A DNA stretch of 64,000 nucleotides from an uncultured Opitutaceae bacterium. Its GTDB lineage: Bacteria > Verrucomicrobiota > Verrucomicrobiia > Opitutales > Opitutaceae. Positions 47,159 through 57,121 of this stretch are shown here, piece after piece; the first letter of the stretch is position 1; every line of letters begins with the position of its first letter. The position numbers and the translations under genes are program-made. Where the stretch lies: positions 1 to 64,000 of the forward strand of contig CAIOZY010000004.1 in assembly GCA_903862935.1 (NCBI GenBank). The letters run 5' to 3'. The notes below the pieces were generated by a model. It ran no database searches. It had not been told where the DNA came from and worked only from the letters and a program-made list of their open reading frames with translations.

Positions 47159-49330
47159 ATGAATCAGAAACACACTGTAAACATACCCGAGTGCCGTCTC
47201 ACGATCGCCACGGGCTCCCTCGCCAAGTTCGCTAGCGGCGCGGTCACCGTCACCTGCGGTGAGACCGTCGTCTTCGTCGCCGCAACCGTCGCCTCAACCG
47301 TCCGCCCTGGGCAGGACTGGTTCCCTCTCACAGTCGACTACCGCGAGAAGTACGCCGCGGCCGGCCGCTTCCCGGGCGGCTACTTCAAGCGCGAGGGCCG
47401 TCCCTCCGAGAAGGAGATTCTGACCTCCCGCCTGTGCGACCGCCCCTGCCGGCCGCTGTTTCCCGAGGGCTTCCTGAACGAGGTCCAGATCATCGGGCTG
47501 CTGCTCTCCGCGGACCAGACCAACGAGTCTGACATCTCCATGGTCAACGGCGCCAGCGCGGCGCTCGCGATCTCCGACATTCCGTGGAACGGCCCGATCG
47601 GCGCCGTCCGCGTCGGCCAGGTCGACGGCAAGTTCGTCGTCAATCCGACGATCGAGCAGATGTTCTCCTCCACCCTCGACCTAATCTATGTCGGCAACGA
47701 GAAGGACATGCTAATGATCGAGGGCTCCGCGGACCAGATCCCGGAGGAGAGCTTCGTCGAGGCGCTGGCCTTCGCCCACGAGGCGATCCAGCCGATCATC
47801 AAGGCAATCAGGGAGCTGGTCGCCATAGCGGGCAAGCCGAAGGCCAAGTTCGACCTGGTCGCGGCCAAGCCCGAGGTGCGCGCCATCATCGAGCGCGTCG
47901 CCAGCCCAAAGATCTCCGACGCCATCTTCGGCAAGGAGAAGGCCGTGCGCACCGCCAACGTCAACGCCCTGAAGGAGGAGGCCAAGGCCGCCCTCGTGGC
48001 GGAACTCGGCGAGACGGGCTTTGCCCCGCACGAGTTGGGCATCGTCTTTGAGGACCTTCAATACAAGGCCTACCGCCGCACCGTTCTCGAGCGCGGCATC
48101 CGCGCCGACGGGCGCGACGCGAAGAGTCTGAGGCAGATCTCCTGCGAGGTCGGCGTCCTCCCCCGCGTGCACGGCTCGTCCATCTTCGAGCGCGGCGACA
48201 CGCAGAGCCTGGTCCTGATCACGCTCGGGCCCACAAAGGAGGCCCAGGACATGGACGGACTCACCGGGGGCGCGACCTCCAAGTCCTTCATGCTTCATTA
48301 CAACATGCCGCCGTTCACGGTGGGCGAGACTGGCCGGTTCATCGGGCCGGGACGCCGTGAGATCGGCCACGGGGCCCTCGCCGAGCGCTCGCTCGTGCCG
48401 GTGCTGCCCCCGGAGGATGTATTCCCGTATTCGATCCGTGTTACCTCAGAGGTCATGGCCTCCAACGGCTCGACCTCGATGGCCTCGATCTGCGGCGGGT
48501 GCCTGGCGCTCATGGACGCGGGCGTCCCGATCATCGCTCCGGTCGCCGGAATCTCCTGCGGCCTGATGACCGAGACCGCCGAAGACGGCTCCATCTCGAA
48601 GTGGGTGACGATCACCGACATCCTCGGCGAAGAGGACCACTTCGGCGACATGGACTTCAAGCTCGCCGGGACGACCCAGGGGATCACCGGATTCCAGCTC
48701 GACCTGAAGATCCACGGACTGCCCGCGGAGATCGCCAAGGTCGCCATCTTCCAGGCCCGCGACGCCCGGATTGAGATCCTCAAGAAGATGCTGGCCTCGC
48801 TGCCCGCGCCGCGCGCAAGCCTCTCCAAGTACGCCCCGCGCATCCAGACGATCCAGATCGACCCCGAGAAGATCGGGCTGCTCATCGGCCCCGGCGGCAA
48901 GACGATCCGTCGGATCACCGAGACCACCGGTGCCCAGATCGACATCGCCGAGGACGACTCCGGAAAGGTCTTCATCTACTCCAACAACGCCGACGCGATG
49001 GCGCGCGCCGTCCAGGAGATCGACGCCCTCTGCGGCGGCGGCGCCCAGATCGAGATCGGAAAGCTCTACCAGGGCCGCGTCACCGGCATCAAGGACTTCG
49101 GATGCTTCGTCGAGTGCATGCCGGGCAAGGAGGGCCTCTGCCACATCTCCGAGCTCGCGGACTTCCGCGTGCGCCGAACCGAGGACGTGGTGAAGATGGG
49201 CGACATGATCTGGGTCAAGTGCGTCGGGGTCGACGAGCGCTCGGGCAAGGTCCGGCTCTCGCGCAAGGCCGCGATGAAGGACATGGAGGCCCAGAAGCCG
49301 GCAGCGCCCGAGGCGCCGGCCGCACCGTAA
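47159..49330 (+). CDS. pnp: Polyribonucleotide nucleotidyltransferase (PNPase)
   Basis: Duplicated RNase PH domains, '[53 protein letters not shown]' KH domain and C-terminal S1 domain; downstream of rpsO. Confidence 0.97.
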   Translation: MNQKHTVNIPECRLTIATGSLAKFASGAVTVTCGETVVFVAATVASTVRPGQDWFPLTVDYREKYAAAGRFPGGYFKREGRPSEKEILTSRLCDRPCRPLFPEGFLNEVQIIGLLLSADQTNESDISMVNGASAALAISDIPWNGPIGAVRVGQVDGKFVVNPTIEQMFSSTLDLIYVGNEKDMLMIEGSADQIPEESFVEALAFAHEAIQPIIKAIRELVAIAGKPKAKFDLVAAKPEVRAIIERVASPKISDAIFGKEKAVRTANVNALKEEAKAALVAELGETGFAPHELGIVFEDLQYKAYRRTVLERGIRADGRDAKSLRQISCEVGVLPRVHGSSIFERGDTQSLVLITLGPTKEAQDMDGLTGGATSKSFMLHYNMPPFTVGETGRFIGPGRREIGHGALAERSLVPVLPPEDVFPYSIRVTSEVMASNGSTSMASICGGCLALMDAGVPIIAPVAGISCGLMTETAEDGSISKWVTITDILGEEDHFGDMDFKLAGTTQGITGFQLDLKIHGLPAEIAKVAIFQARDARIEILKKMLASLPAPRASLSKYAPRIQTIQIDPEKIGLLIGPGGKTIRRITETTGAQIDIAEDDSGKVFIYSNNADAMARAVQEIDALCGGGAQIEIGKLYQGRVTGIKDFGCFVECMPGKEGLCHISELADFRVRRTEDVVKMGDMIWVKCVGVDERSGKVRLSRKAAMKDMEAQKPAAPEAPAAP

Positions 49331-49397
49331 GGCGATTCAAGCTCCGCCCGGGCCGAAGCCTTCCCGCAAGGCCGACGCCCCGGCGGGACCGCCGCGC

Positions 49398-50171
49398 ATG
49401 CGCCTCCTGGTCACCAACGACGACGGCATCGACAGCCCGTTCCTGACGGAGCTCGTCCTCGCCCTTCGCTCGTCGGGCCAGGACGTGTGCGTTGCGGCCC
49501 CCCGCAACGAGCAAAGCTGGGTTGGCGCTGCAAAGTCCCGCAACCGCCCGGTGCACTCCGCCCCGGCCGACAAGGGCCTCGGCTGCCCCACCTGGATCGT
49601 CGACGGAACTCCGAGCGACTGCGTCAACATCGCGATCGACCACCTTCTTCCGGAGCCCCCGGAAGGGGTGGTAAGCGGAATCAACGTCGGGCTGAACGCC
49701 TCGCTCGGCTTCATTATAGCGAGCGGGACCGTGGCCGGGGCCTGGGAGGGCGCTCTGCACGGGTTGCCGGCGGTCGCCGTCTCGCAGGACGTCACCTACG
49801 AGGTCTACGAGCACCTCAAATCCGCCAACGGAAAGCCGGACGGGACCCTGCTCTCGACCCTGCGCATGTCGGCAAGCCACGCCGCCCGCCTCATCCCGGG
49901 CCTGGTCGCGGCGACGGCGCCGCGGACCTTCGTCATCCACAACCTCAATTTCCCCTACCCCTGCCGGGCGGATTCGCCGGTCAAGCACACCGTTCCCGCC
50001 CGCAACCTCGTCCCCGGGCTCTTCAGCCCCCAGGCGGAGGACGGCACCCACCGGCTCATCTTCACCGCCGGCGAGGACGTCTCCCCTTCGGGCGCCCTCA
50101 CGGATCGCGCCGCGCTTGCAGCCGGCTGGATAAGCCACTCAATACTGGACTACACGAAACTGGGAACATGA
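49398..50171 (+). CDS. surE: 5'/3'-nucleotidase SurE
   Basis: '[63 protein letters not shown]'. Confidence 0.95.
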   Translation: MRLLVTNDDGIDSPFLTELVLALRSSGQDVCVAAPRNEQSWVGAAKSRNRPVHSAPADKGLGCPTWIVDGTPSDCVNIAIDHLLPEPPEGVVSGINVGLNASLGFIIASGTVAGAWEGALHGLPAVAVSQDVTYEVYEHLKSANGKPDGTLLSTLRMSASHAARLIPGLVAATAPRTFVIHNLNFPYPCRADSPVKHTVPARNLVPGLFSPQAEDGTHRLIFTAGEDVSPSGALTDRAALAAGWISHSILDYTKLGT

Positions 50172-51145
50172 TCGAAGTCCGCGACCTCACCCGCGTCTTC
50201 CGGACCTACAAGAAGCAGGTGGGCTTCTGGGGCGGGGTGAAGGGGCTGTTCCACCGCCGGTACGAGGAGATCGCGGCGGCGCGGGATATCACGTTTTCGA
50301 TCGCGGAAGGGGAGTTTGTCGGATTCCTCGGCCCGAACGGGGCCGGCAAGACAACAACCCTGAAGATGCTCTCCGGGCTCATCTTCCCCACGTCCGGATC
50401 CGCGCGGGTGGGAGGATTTGACCCCACGAAGAGGGAGAACGCCTACCGCAGGATCTTCGCCCTGGTGCTCGGGCAGAAAAATCAGCTCTGGTGGGATCTT
50501 CCGGCAAGCGAGTCGTTCGCGCTGCTCAGAGCCATCTACGGGATCCCCGCTGCCGACTACCGGAAGACGCTCGACGAGCTCGTGGAGCTTCTGGGAGTCG
50601 CCGGCAAGCTCGACGTCATGGTGCGGGAACTATCGCTCGGCGAGCGGATGAAAATGGAACTGATCGCCGCGCTGCTCCACCGCCCCCGGGTTCTGTTTCT
50701 CGACGAGCCGACAATCGGTCTCGACGTCATATCGCAGAAGGCGGTCCGCCAGTTCCTTCGCGATTACAACCGCCGCTTCCACGTCACCATCCTCCTAACC
50801 AGTCATTACATGGCAGACATCAAGGAGCTGTGTGAGCGGGTGATCGTGATCGACCGCGGCCGCAAGATCTACGACGGCGATCTTAATCGGCTGGAAAGCA
50901 GCTCCGGGAGTCACCAGCGCGTCATCACCTTCCTTCCCAAGGACGGAGTCTTCCCGGACACGTGGCAGTCGCGCCTGGGCAAGACGACCCGAGAGGCAGA
51001 TGGAAAGTTTACGGTGCGCATCCCCAGCGAGATGGTCGTTGCCGTCTCCCAAGAGATCCTGAGCACAGGCCCCGTGGCAGACATCACGATCGAGGAGATC
51101 CCGCTCGAGGATGTGATCGCGGAACTCTTCACACAGGTACGCTAG
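50168..51145 (+). CDS. ABC-2-type transporter ATP-binding protein
   Basis: Walker A 'FLGPNGAGKTTTLKML', 'ELSLGERMKMELIAALLHRPRVLFLDEPTIGLD'; ATGA overlap with surE. Confidence 0.93.
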   Translation: MIEVRDLTRVFRTYKKQVGFWGGVKGLFHRRYEEIAAARDITFSIAEGEFVGFLGPNGAGKTTTLKMLSGLIFPTSGSARVGGFDPTKRENAYRRIFALVLGQKNQLWWDLPASESFALLRAIYGIPAADYRKTLDELVELLGVAGKLDVMVRELSLGERMKMELIAALLHRPRVLFLDEPTIGLDVISQKAVRQFLRDYNRRFHVTILLTSHYMADIKELCERVIVIDRGRKIYDGDLNRLESSSGSHQRVITFLPKDGVFPDTWQSRLGKTTREADGKFTVRIPSEMVVAVSQEILSTGPVADITIEEIPLEDVIAELFTQVR

Positions 51146-51222
51146 GCGGCAGCTTGAGTATTCTTGGCCGATCAGACCATGCATTCCACATAGTCTGACA
51201 CAGACTAGCGCTGCTCACCTCG

Positions 51223-52074
51223 CTATCTTAGGTCAGGCCAGTGCCAGGAACCCCCAACGAGTTCCTTCATCAGAGCCCTGCATGTCGTGGCACTCTTTTC
51301 CACCGCCGCGTGCAGCTCTGAAGCCTCAAGTTTAGCTTCAATAGAAATGGCAGCCAATTCCTCAGGTGTCGCGATCCGCTCAATTCTCCTAGCCTTCGTG
51401 AACGATCTTTGGTTTCGCCGCTGTTTAAGCTCATGAAGCAGCTTCAGATTTACCTCAAATAACTCCTGATAGAGGGTGCGTTGCGCAGTTCGCAACTCTC
51501 CTCGGGACAATTTGCGCATCACCCATACGTAATCGCAGACGAAGTTTTCGGCGAGCTGTCGAGCTGCGTTATCACTTAACCGAGGATCTTGAACTTCCAA
51601 GATGGCCCTTTGATATAGCCTTCCCCATGTGTCAGCTCCTTTTAGGAAGCGCCAACCTGGGCGTATGACCTCTGCAATATCTTGAAGGCGCCTCTTAGTC
51701 CACCCGTCCCGTTTGTGAATACGAAGAGCGAGCCCCAACCTGACCCGGTAAAATAGTCGTGCTGGGATAATTACAAAGTCCGCCTCTGCACCAGAGAACA
51801 CGGCAGCAACTTTGGGCACACCACCTATAATAGCCGTACGCACTGAATAGGCCTTCAACTCACACCCGGACAACCTGCGGGTCCAAAGACTAGTAGTAAA
51901 CATCTCTGGATCGGATGAGACGATGTGAAAATCCCAATCAGAGAACGCATCGGCCGCTTCAATCACCTCAGATGGCTTACGTTCACGAGATCCTATTATG
52001 ATCAGAGCCTTAACTGTAGGCTCATTCTCAGCCCACTTTGACATCGCGAGCCCAAAGTCAATAGGTGCACTCAC
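51223..52074 (-). CDS. Nucleotidyltransferase-fold protein resembling aminoglycoside 6-adenylyltransferases (ANT(6)-like)
   Basis: 'VKALIIIGSRERK...DAFSDWDFHIVSSDPEMF' (GSR..DxD), 'EADFVIIPARLF', all-helical C-terminal half; AT-richer than flanking DNA. Confidence 0.6.
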   Translation of the reverse strand: MSAPIDFGLAMSKWAENEPTVKALIIIGSRERKPSEVIEAADAFSDWDFHIVSSDPEMFTTSLWTRRLSGCELKAYSVRTAIIGGVPKVAAVFSGAEADFVIIPARLFYRVRLGLALRIHKRDGWTKRRLQDIAEVIRPGWRFLKGADTWGRLYQRAILEVQDPRLSDNAARQLAENFVCDYVWVMRKLSRGELRTAQRTLYQELFEVNLKLLHELKQRRNQRSFTKARRIERIATPEELAAISIEAKLEASELHAAVEKSATTCRALMKELVGGSWHWPDLR

Positions 52075-52119
52075 TTGAAAGCGTTGAAGGGTCGTTGCCG
52101 AATGAGATGACCTCTGGAC

Positions 52120-53901
52120 CTATAAACTACGGAGAGAGATTAGAATCTCGGTACCTTCCAAACCCGGTCCTGCGTGAATCTCACCGCGATGCAAACGCAG
52201 GATCTCCTTCGCCAAAAACACCCCTAGCCGACCGTGATTCGGCACGGATTCCTTCGACGGCTCGGGAAGGATGCCTTCCAGTTCAAGATTGCGGCCCTTT
52301 ATCGAAAGCAGAGCCGTCATCTCAGATCCTTCCCCTGACGAGCGCACCTGCATTTCGAGTTCCCGGGTGCCACTGTCCGGCCGATTTTCAGCAATCGTCT
52401 CAATCAACGACCGCAACGCGAACTCTACCATATCCCGCGCGAGTGACAGTCTGACCGGGTCGGGTCCTACCTCGACACGCATATTTAACCCAACTCCCAC
52501 CGATTTCGCGAGGTCCCGGACATCCACGGCCGTAGCTCCCACCTCGTGCAACATCTGCATCAATCCGAGCTGCCGATTCAAATTTTCTAGCCGGGCAACA
52601 TCCCCGCGGGCGGTCTCGAGGAGTCCGGGCGGCATGGGCTTGTCGCTTCCCAGTTGGCGAAACGTGGCAAGCGACACCAGCGCGTTTCCGAGCTCGTGGC
52701 TCAGGGTGAGTGCAATCTCGCGGAGCAGCCCTTTCCGATCGGCCCGCTGGCGCAAGGCAGCGTCATGGACCTCGGCACTGGCCTCCTCCCAGAAAGCCCA
52801 GGTGCCGCCGGTCTCTGTGATCAGCCCAGCCGCTGCCCGGAACGGCTGCCCTTCACTCGGGGAGATCCGGCACACCTCACGATTTCGTCGGGTCCTACCA
52901 ATCATCTCACGCACCACGACCGGAACATGTCTGGGAACGCTCTCGTTGGCCCCAATAACTAGGGTGCTGGGGAGATATTTGGCTCCCAAGACTGTCTGCT
53001 CTGTGAGGGAACTCAACCGTCCCAGCTGCGTTGCCTTGGCCAGACAGTGGCGCAACAGTCGCGCGAAGAATACGGCCCGGGTCCGGTCCGCCTCATCATA
53101 GGCCTGTCCATCATCACGTACACCTAATGCAATTAGGCCGAGCAACCGCCCGTTGTCGTGGATGGGGATCAGCAGCCGCGCTCCCCACAGTGCAAGCCGG
53201 TTGCGCACGGCCAGCTCCGCAACCGGGTCCGCACGGCTTTCCCAGGTGTTGCCATCCATCACGGCCGGATGGTTCTCGAAAAACGCAACGATGGGATCGT
53301 CGACCCCAAAAAACGAGGTGCCCCGATCCGCGCGGAAGCCATCAGCCTCCCTTAGGAAAAAGACCGCATGAGAGGCATGCAGCAGATGCCGCGAGGCCCG
53401 TCGGAACTCGGTAACGAGCCTGTCGCGTGTATCGAGATTCTCAACCGCCCCCTCCAGGAAATCCCAAAGCTCGGCGGCATCCGCAGCAGACGGTTGCCGA
53501 ACGGATTGCCGCGATGGCTCTGCGTGGCGGTTTTTTTCAACCAGCAGATCGAGCATCGACTGCTTTTCTGCGAGTTCCTCCAGCAAAGGAAGAAAGTCAG
53601 CCAGCTGCCGCGTGCTTTGCTCGTAGGAAAGATAGACTCGGGCGCGTCCGGCGAGCTTGGCCTGCTCGAAGGGAAGACTGCGGGGCTCCCCAACGTAGAT
53701 TGTCGGGCACCGGGTAAGCACCGTGGGGAGCAGGCCCTCCGCCGCGGAATCCAAGATAACAGCCGCTGCCAAACCAGCTGCCGTGCTTGTCGGCAACTCC
53801 TGCCGACCCAAACGCAGGATCGTCCTTCCGGCCGGCACTTGGCCCTCCCACGATCCAGCCAGCTCTGGATCGGTCGTCGCTAGTATCAAGAGGGTTGGCA
53901 T
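52120..53901 (-). CDS. GAF-domain histidine-kinase-like protein with degenerate ATPase domain
   Basis: GAF-like 'DRLVTEFRRASRHLLHASHAVFFLR..LLIPIHDNGRLLGLIALG'; H-box 'IALTLSHELGNALVSLATFRQL'; divergent N/G boxes; C-terminal 'GRLGVFLAKEILRLHRGEIHAGPG'. Confidence 0.75.
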   Translation of the reverse strand: MPTLLILATTDPELAGSWEGQVPAGRTILRLGRQELPTSTAAGLAAAVILDSAAEGLLPTVLTRCPTIYVGEPRSLPFEQAKLAGRARVYLSYEQSTRQLADFLPLLEELAEKQSMLDLLVEKNRHAEPSRQSVRQPSAADAAELWDFLEGAVENLDTRDRLVTEFRRASRHLLHASHAVFFLREADGFRADRGTSFFGVDDPIVAFFENHPAVMDGNTWESRADPVAELAVRNRLALWGARLLIPIHDNGRLLGLIALGVRDDGQAYDEADRTRAVFFARLLRHCLAKATQLGRLSSLTEQTVLGAKYLPSTLVIGANESVPRHVPVVVREMIGRTRRNREVCRISPSEGQPFRAAAGLITETGGTWAFWEEASAEVHDAALRQRADRKGLLREIALTLSHELGNALVSLATFRQLGSDKPMPPGLLETARGDVARLENLNRQLGLMQMLHEVGATAVDVRDLAKSVGVGLNMRVEVGPDPVRLSLARDMVEFALRSLIETIAENRPDSGTRELEMQVRSSGEGSEMTALLSIKGRNLELEGILPEPSKESVPNHGRLGVFLAKEILRLHRGEIHAGPGLEGTEILISLRSL

Positions 53902-55877
53902 GGGATAGTCACACGGAACGTCGCTCCGCCTCCATTAGTCGGTGGATCAACGGCGATTGAAGCATTCAGGCCAACCAAGATATCACGGCAGATTGCCAAT
54001 CCAAGTCCGAATCCCGTGGACTTTGTGGACTGGAAGGGTTGGAAGAGCCGAGTTTGCATTTCCGGGGCGATACCCGGACCGCTGTCGCTCACGGCTATCT
54101 CGATGTGGTCCTGAACCCGGCGGGTGGTGACCTTAATCCAATCGTTTCCGTCCCTGTTTTCAAGAGCCTGTATGGCGTTGAAACACAGATTGAGCAGCAC
54201 CTGTTTTACCGCCGAGGCATCGATGTAAGCCTTGTCCGGCACGGCCTGGAGATCCGTGAGAATCTGGACATGCCTGATCGCGGCCTTCGGGGCGACAAGA
54301 TCGAGGCTCGCCCTGAGCACCGGGTGCAACTCGATCACTTCCGAAACGTAGGCCCGAGGCGAAGCCAGCTCGAGGAGCTGCTCAGTGAGCCTGTCGATGC
54401 GTGCGACTTCGTCTGTCATCAAACGGAAAAACTTGTCTCGGAATGCCGCATCCTGGTACCGGCTCGGAAGCAGCTGCACGAATGTCTTGATCGAAACCAA
54501 TGGATTCCGGATCTCGTGGGCCAAGCTCGCGCCCAAGAGTCCCACTGTCGCCAATTGTTCAGCATGCTGCATCTTTGCTGTCAGGTAAGCTCGCTCGAAC
54601 GCACCCTCAAAAATCGAAATTAGCTCCATCAACTGCATCACCTGAGGATAGGTATAGGGCCTGTAGGTTGCCGGGACGCCGACACTCACGACTACGCCCA
54701 ACGTCGGGTTCTGTCCTACCGCCATGACACCCAGTCTATTGTCCGATAAAATCTTAGCCAATATCTGTCGTTCCGCGGAGGTCTTCTCCCGGGCCAGCCG
54801 CTCCGGGGAGATCCAGCGGAGTTGCCGCAGGGTGCGCATCGCAGCAGAGTCATCTGTTAGCTCGGCGCCCAAAGCCCTTACTGGGCCGCCATTCCCTACG
54901 AGGACCAACGCATTGTCAGTCTGCCCCCAGCCCTGCAGAATCTTTACGAAACCCTTCTCAAGGTTCTCGACCCGTGACTCCCGTCCAGCCACAGCAAACG
55001 CCTCCTGACGGGCCTTTGTGGCTTGCGGGAAAAACTTGAACCAGCGATCGAGCCAACTCTGCATGGTGACTGCCGTCAGAAGCGCAGCGATCGTAGTAGG
55101 AACAAAAGCCAGCCCCGTCGGAAGCATCTGTTGGGATCCAATGAAGACCAGATAGGCAACACCCGTCGCTCCCGCAATCAATGCAGCCTTGTTCACCGCG
55201 ATCAGAAGAATCTGGGCAGAATCGAAAAGCCGATGGGTCGTGACCGCATAAGCAGCGCTGGCATAGAATCCGAGGACCAAGAGTGGCTGCAGTTGGATGT
55301 AGACCTGGTCGTTCGTCGCAGTGTTGAGTATCATCGTCGCCAAAATGGCGACTACCACGGCGCACCCGCCGATCAACCACACTTGGAGTTCCATTCGGCG
55401 CCCTTCCGTAAGCGCTTTCGCATCGATAGAGGTTCGCAGAAGTATAAACCCGTTAAGCGCAAAGTAGCCGGTTATGTATGCATAGTAACCCCAGCCCCGT
55501 ACTCTCTGCAGTTCGGTAGAGTGAGAAGGTACAAAATAATCCGTGAAACATATCCACATCAATGCAGCCGAAACCACTATCCATACGAGCGACCTGAAGA
55601 GAGTGTTCCAATTCCAGAGCTTCTGACTCGATGCTATAATCTCCTTAGCAATCCAATAGTGAAACGGCAGCCAAGCTCCGACCGCGCACGATAGTCTAAA
55701 CCAGAACAGACCGCCATGGAGGAACGCCGCTACGTGCAGACACGCCAACCAGGCGGCCCAGTGCAGCGAACACGTGCAGACAACGCGGTTTACCGCTCGT
55801 CTGGGATTTGACCAAAGAATGATCCCTCCGGCAACGACGCCGATCAGAGCAGCCAACAGTGCTGTGGACCTCAGCAT
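53886..55877 (-). CDS. Membrane sensor histidine kinase
   Basis: Multiple N-terminal TM helices, GAF-like linker, H-box 'LGASLAHEIRNPLVSIKTFVQLLP', N-box 'VLLNLCFNAIQAL', 'VSDSGPGI', 'TGFGLGLAICRDIL'. Confidence 0.9.
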   Translation of the reverse strand: MLRSTALLAALIGVVAGGIILWSNPRRAVNRVVCTCSLHWAAWLACLHVAAFLHGGLFWFRLSCAVGAWLPFHYWIAKEIIASSQKLWNWNTLFRSLVWIVVSAALMWICFTDYFVPSHSTELQRVRGWGYYAYITGYFALNGFILLRTSIDAKALTEGRRMELQVWLIGGCAVVVAILATMILNTATNDQVYIQLQPLLVLGFYASAAYAVTTHRLFDSAQILLIAVNKAALIAGATGVAYLVFIGSQQMLPTGLAFVPTTIAALLTAVTMQSWLDRWFKFFPQATKARQEAFAVAGRESRVENLEKGFVKILQGWGQTDNALVLVGNGGPVRALGAELTDDSAAMRTLRQLRWISPERLAREKTSAERQILAKILSDNRLGVMAVGQNPTLGVVVSVGVPATYRPYTYPQVMQLMELISIFEGAFERAYLTAKMQHAEQLATVGLLGASLAHEIRNPLVSIKTFVQLLPSRYQDAAFRDKFFRLMTDEVARIDRLTEQLLELASPRAYVSEVIELHPVLRASLDLVAPKAAIRHVQILTDLQAVPDKAYIDASAVKQVLLNLCFNAIQALENRDGNDWIKVTTRRVQDHIEIAVSDSGPGIAPEMQTRLFQPFQSTKSTGFGLGLAICRDILVGLNASIAVDPPTNGGGATFRVTIPCQPS

Positions 55878-57079
55878 TTCTCGAGAATCAGACTGGAATT
55901 AACCCCCGCCAAACCGTGGGCATTGATCAGGGTAAGAGAATGCTCAAGGGCCCTGCTGCTTGCGCTCAGATTGAGGGGGCACGCGGGGTCCGGATAGAGC
56001 CAGTTGACCGTCGGGGGAATGATCCCGTGGCGCTGTGCCAGGGCCGCAGCGGCGACCTGGATAGCCGGGGCGCCCCCGAGGGGATTGCCGATCGAGCCTT
56101 TGATCGACACCGCCGGAATATCCGGCAGCGCCGACTGGAAGACCGCGATGAGAGCGCTCGCCTCCGCGGCGTCGATCGCCCTGTGGCCAGGACCCCAGGC
56201 ATTGATCGAGTCTACCTCGTAGGGGCGGATGCCGGCCTCAGCCAAGGCGAGCCGGTTCGCCGGGATCAGGCCGCTGCACAGCTTGTCCGGCTCGTCGTTG
56301 CCGAACGCATACCCCGATATGAAGCTGTAGCCTTTCCTCGGGCTGGATTCCGGCTCGAGGACGATCATACAGGCGCCCTCACTCACGACGCCGGTCGTCC
56401 GCCAGAGGTCAAACGGGCGGTCCAAGCGCTCCGGCATCGCATCCGTCTCCGGCGTAAGCCCGGCGGCTCGGATCTCCAGGAGCGGAAATCTGTGGAGAGG
56501 GGCCTCGGTCCCGCCGCACAACGCAATCTCGGCCTCGCCTTCGGCCACCATGCGCGCAGCGTACCCGATCGCGTCGAGCCCGGAGCAGCAGGAACTCTGC
56601 ATGACCATCGTGCGGGCCGCCGTGCCGAGCACCCGGTTGATGGCTCCGGGAATCCCCGCCGTGCTGATGCTGTAGATCGTCCGCGGCAGAGTGCCATGTG
56701 CCCCGTGCTTGCTGACCGACTCGATCGAGTGGTTGATCGACCCGAAGTCCATCAGAGCCGTGCCCACAAAGATCGAGGCATGCACCCTTCGGAACTCCTC
56801 AAGTGATACCCCGGCATCCTGGATCGCGAGCATCGCGCCGGCGACAGCAAACTGGGTGTGGCGCGCCGCGCCCTTGGGAAGCAGACTCGGGTCCACGTAG
56901 CTGCCCACCCTGAACGTATCCATGTGAGCCGCCACCAACGGCCCATACTGGTCGCCCAGTTTGCCGTAGGGCCTGACCCGGCTGACGGGCTCGAGGATCC
57001 CCTTCCAAAAATCATCCCGGCCGATCCCCGCGGGGGTCACCGGACCGATTCCCGTAATCTTAACTCGCCTTCGTTTCAT
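55871..57079 (-). CDS. Atypical beta-ketoacyl-ACP synthase family protein
   Basis: KAS fold motifs: 'RVKITGIGPVTPAGIGRDDFWKGI', nucleophile region 'VMQSSCCSGLDAIGYAARMVAEGEAEIALCGGTEA'; His positions altered (NAWGPGH; SIKGSIGNPLGG). Confidence 0.87.
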   Translation of the reverse strand: MKRRRVKITGIGPVTPAGIGRDDFWKGILEPVSRVRPYGKLGDQYGPLVAAHMDTFRVGSYVDPSLLPKGAARHTQFAVAGAMLAIQDAGVSLEEFRRVHASIFVGTALMDFGSINHSIESVSKHGAHGTLPRTIYSISTAGIPGAINRVLGTAARTMVMQSSCCSGLDAIGYAARMVAEGEAEIALCGGTEAPLHRFPLLEIRAAGLTPETDAMPERLDRPFDLWRTTGVVSEGACMIVLEPESSPRKGYSFISGYAFGNDEPDKLCSGLIPANRLALAEAGIRPYEVDSINAWGPGHRAIDAAEASALIAVFQSALPDIPAVSIKGSIGNPLGGAPAIQVAAAALAQRHGIIPPTVNWLYPDPACPLNLSASSRALEHSLTLINAHGLAGVNSSLILEKC

Positions 57080-57121
57080 GCCGTGCCGGGGTTCTTGGGG
57101 TCTAGCGCCGGTAGCGGGATA

